DNA of 6,088 bases from Planctomycetia bacterium (GTDB lineage: Bacteria > Planctomycetota > Phycisphaerae > Phycisphaerales > SM1A02): the NCBI GenBank assembly GCA_005804005.1, contig SYPI01000139.1, positions 1-6,088 of the forward strand. Direction: 5' to 3'. Positions within the stretch are counted from its first letter, which is position 1. Each line of letters opens with the position of its first letter. Under the pieces are notes generated by a model. It ran no database searches. It worked only from the letters and a program-made list of their open reading frames with translations, and was not told the origin of the DNA. The translations under genes and the position numbers were made by a program. Positions 5,228 through 6,088 of this stretch are shown one piece after another.

Positions 5228-6088
5228 ACGACTGCTTCGGCCGATGGCACTCCTCGGAACTCCGAGCGGCGCGGCTTGATGAGCAGGTCCACTTTGGCGC
5301 CCTCGTTGAAGCCAGCGCACTGACTCGCCCCGCCGAACCACACACAGCGCAAGTTGGTTGGTCCCAAGCGCCCTGCCGCGACCACGCCACCCTGAGGGGC
5401 AACCGTGAACGTCACATGCGCCCGCGTGACCCCCATCTCTCGGGTGCCAGAGACCAACCGCGCGCCGCGCACCAGAATGGTCGGCGAGGGGTTGCCCAGT
5501 CCAAACGGCTCGGCCTGAGCTAGCGCACTCACCTCATGGATGTCGGCGCACTCTGCCACGGTGGCTTCGAAGTCGTACTCACGCGCTGCGACCGATTCGC
5601 CGCCGAGGGCTTGTCGAACATGCGCGGAGAGCCCGTCACGAAGGCGTTGAATCTGATCCGCGACACCCGTCGACTCCGCGCCCGGGCTCGGCTGCGAGTC
5701 CGCACTGCGCAGCGTCAACCCGGCAGCGGCGGCGTGGCCGCCATAGTGCGCGAGCAGTTCCGCGCAGGAGCTCAAACCAGCGAGAATTGAGTAGCCAGCC
5801 ACGCTGCGCGCTGAGCCGCGAACGGAGCCATCATCCTCGATGCACAGCAGCACCGCCGGACGCCCAGTGGACTCGGCGATGCGCCCAGCCACTAGACCGA
5901 TCACCCCCACATGCCAACCGGCCCGGGCCAGCACCACGCACTCACCGGGCGACTCATCCAACATTGACCGCGCTTCCTCCTCCATGCGGCCGGAGACCAG
6001 CTTGCGGGATTCATTAAGTTCAATGCACCGGCGGGCCAGTTCGCGCGTCTCGCCAGCGCTGCTGCTGTCCAGTGCCAATAGTCGAACA
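5200..6088 (-). CDS. recJ: Single-stranded-DNA-specific exonuclease RecJ (C-terminal part, 5' end outside window)
   Basis: RecJ degrades single-stranded DNA 5' to 3' in recombinational, base-excision and mismatch repair. The 295 visible codons cover about half of the usual 550-580 residues; the DHH catalytic half lies beyond the right edge. Counting from the TTG at 6078: a helical connector ending in EEEA (33-36); the DHHA1 blocks WHVGVIGLVAGRI (55-67), GRPAVLL (72-78), RGSARSVAGYSI (87-98) and the substrate-binding GGHAAAAG (113-120, about 5719-5742); then the PFGLGNPSP motif (191-199) leading into the C-terminal OB fold, with WFGG (247-250) and a final strand before the TGA. That TTG is not the true start: the frame stays open upstream (codons for V-R-L) to the window edge. 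The stop lies inside the convergent UAP-like gene. No damage is visible in the part seen. Confidence 0.93.
   Translation of the reverse strand, partial: VRLLALDSSSAGETRELARRCIELNESRKLVSGRMEEEARSMLDESPGECVVLARAGWHVGVIGLVAGRIAESTGRPAVLLCIEDDGSVRGSARSVAGYSILAGLSSCAELLAHYGGHAAAAGLTLRSADSQPSPGAESTGVADQIQRLRDGLSAHVRQALGGESVAAREYDFEATVAECADIHEVSALAQAEPFGLGNPSPTILVRGARLVSGTREMGVTRAHVTFTVAPQGGVVAAGRLGPTNLRCVWFGGASQCAGFNEGAKVDLLIKPRRSEFRGVPSAEAVVAAARLLRE

Noticed and set aside
6076..6078. TTG at 6078 as the start of a short recJ-like gene
   Set aside because: The frame continues open to the window edge and the RecJ similarity starts before this codon, so the gene is cut by the window rather than truncated.

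Overview
The window is GC-rich and almost fully coding, and it reads as ordinary chromosome rather than a mobile or defence island. It holds seven protein genes: bS21 and RecJ, both cut by the window edges, and five complete genes between them. I see no tRNA, rRNA, insertion sequence, CRISPR array or phage gene. High GC, a bS21 protein, a YacP-like NYN nuclease domain, and a eukaryote-like 'UDPGP type 1' nucleotidyltransferase together suggest a planctomycete, perhaps of the Phycisphaerae. That placement is inference from gene content and protein style, not a computed phylogeny.

Layout. (1) 1-119, minus: start of rpsU (ribosomal protein bS21), running off the left edge. (2) 120-255: the only real intergenic region, divergent, with a good sigma70-type promoter for rpsU and a four-tract G-quadruplex motif beside it. 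(3) 256-1773, plus: one 505-codon frame encoding a YacP-like NYN ribonuclease domain fused to a complete, catalytically intact DapA (4-hydroxy-tetrahydrodipicolinate synthase). (4) 1770-2312, plus: a Nudix hydrolase coupled to the fusion gene by a GTGA overlap. (5) 2309-3088, minus: pdxJ, convergent with the Nudix gene, their two TAG stops sharing a CTAG. (6) 3106-3795, plus: an orphan phoU-like gene, divergent from pdxJ across only 17 bases. (7) 3792-5210, plus: a UAP1-like UDP-sugar pyrophosphorylase, coupled to phoU by ATGA. (8) 5200-6088, minus: the C-terminal half of recJ, whose stop lies inside the 3' end of the preceding convergent gene.

How the genes work together. Two tight two-gene plus-strand units are visible: NYN-DapA + Nudix, and PhoU + UDP-sugar pyrophosphorylase. 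The minus-strand genes (rpsU, pdxJ, recJ) are housekeeping genes between them. DapA feeds lysine and diaminopimelate synthesis, PdxJ makes pyridoxine 5'-phosphate, and the UAP1-like enzyme should make a UDP-sugar for envelope or glycan synthesis. There is no obvious single pathway.

The points most worth a second look are: the NYN-DapA fusion, which joins an RNA-cleaving fold to a lysine-pathway enzyme; a near-perfect 12-base inverted repeat that contains the start codons of both pdxJ and phoU, with a TANNNT hexamer six bases from each; and GC-rich inverted repeats that enclose both stop codons at each of the two convergent gene junctions. The sequence does not show a recognisable new multi-gene system.
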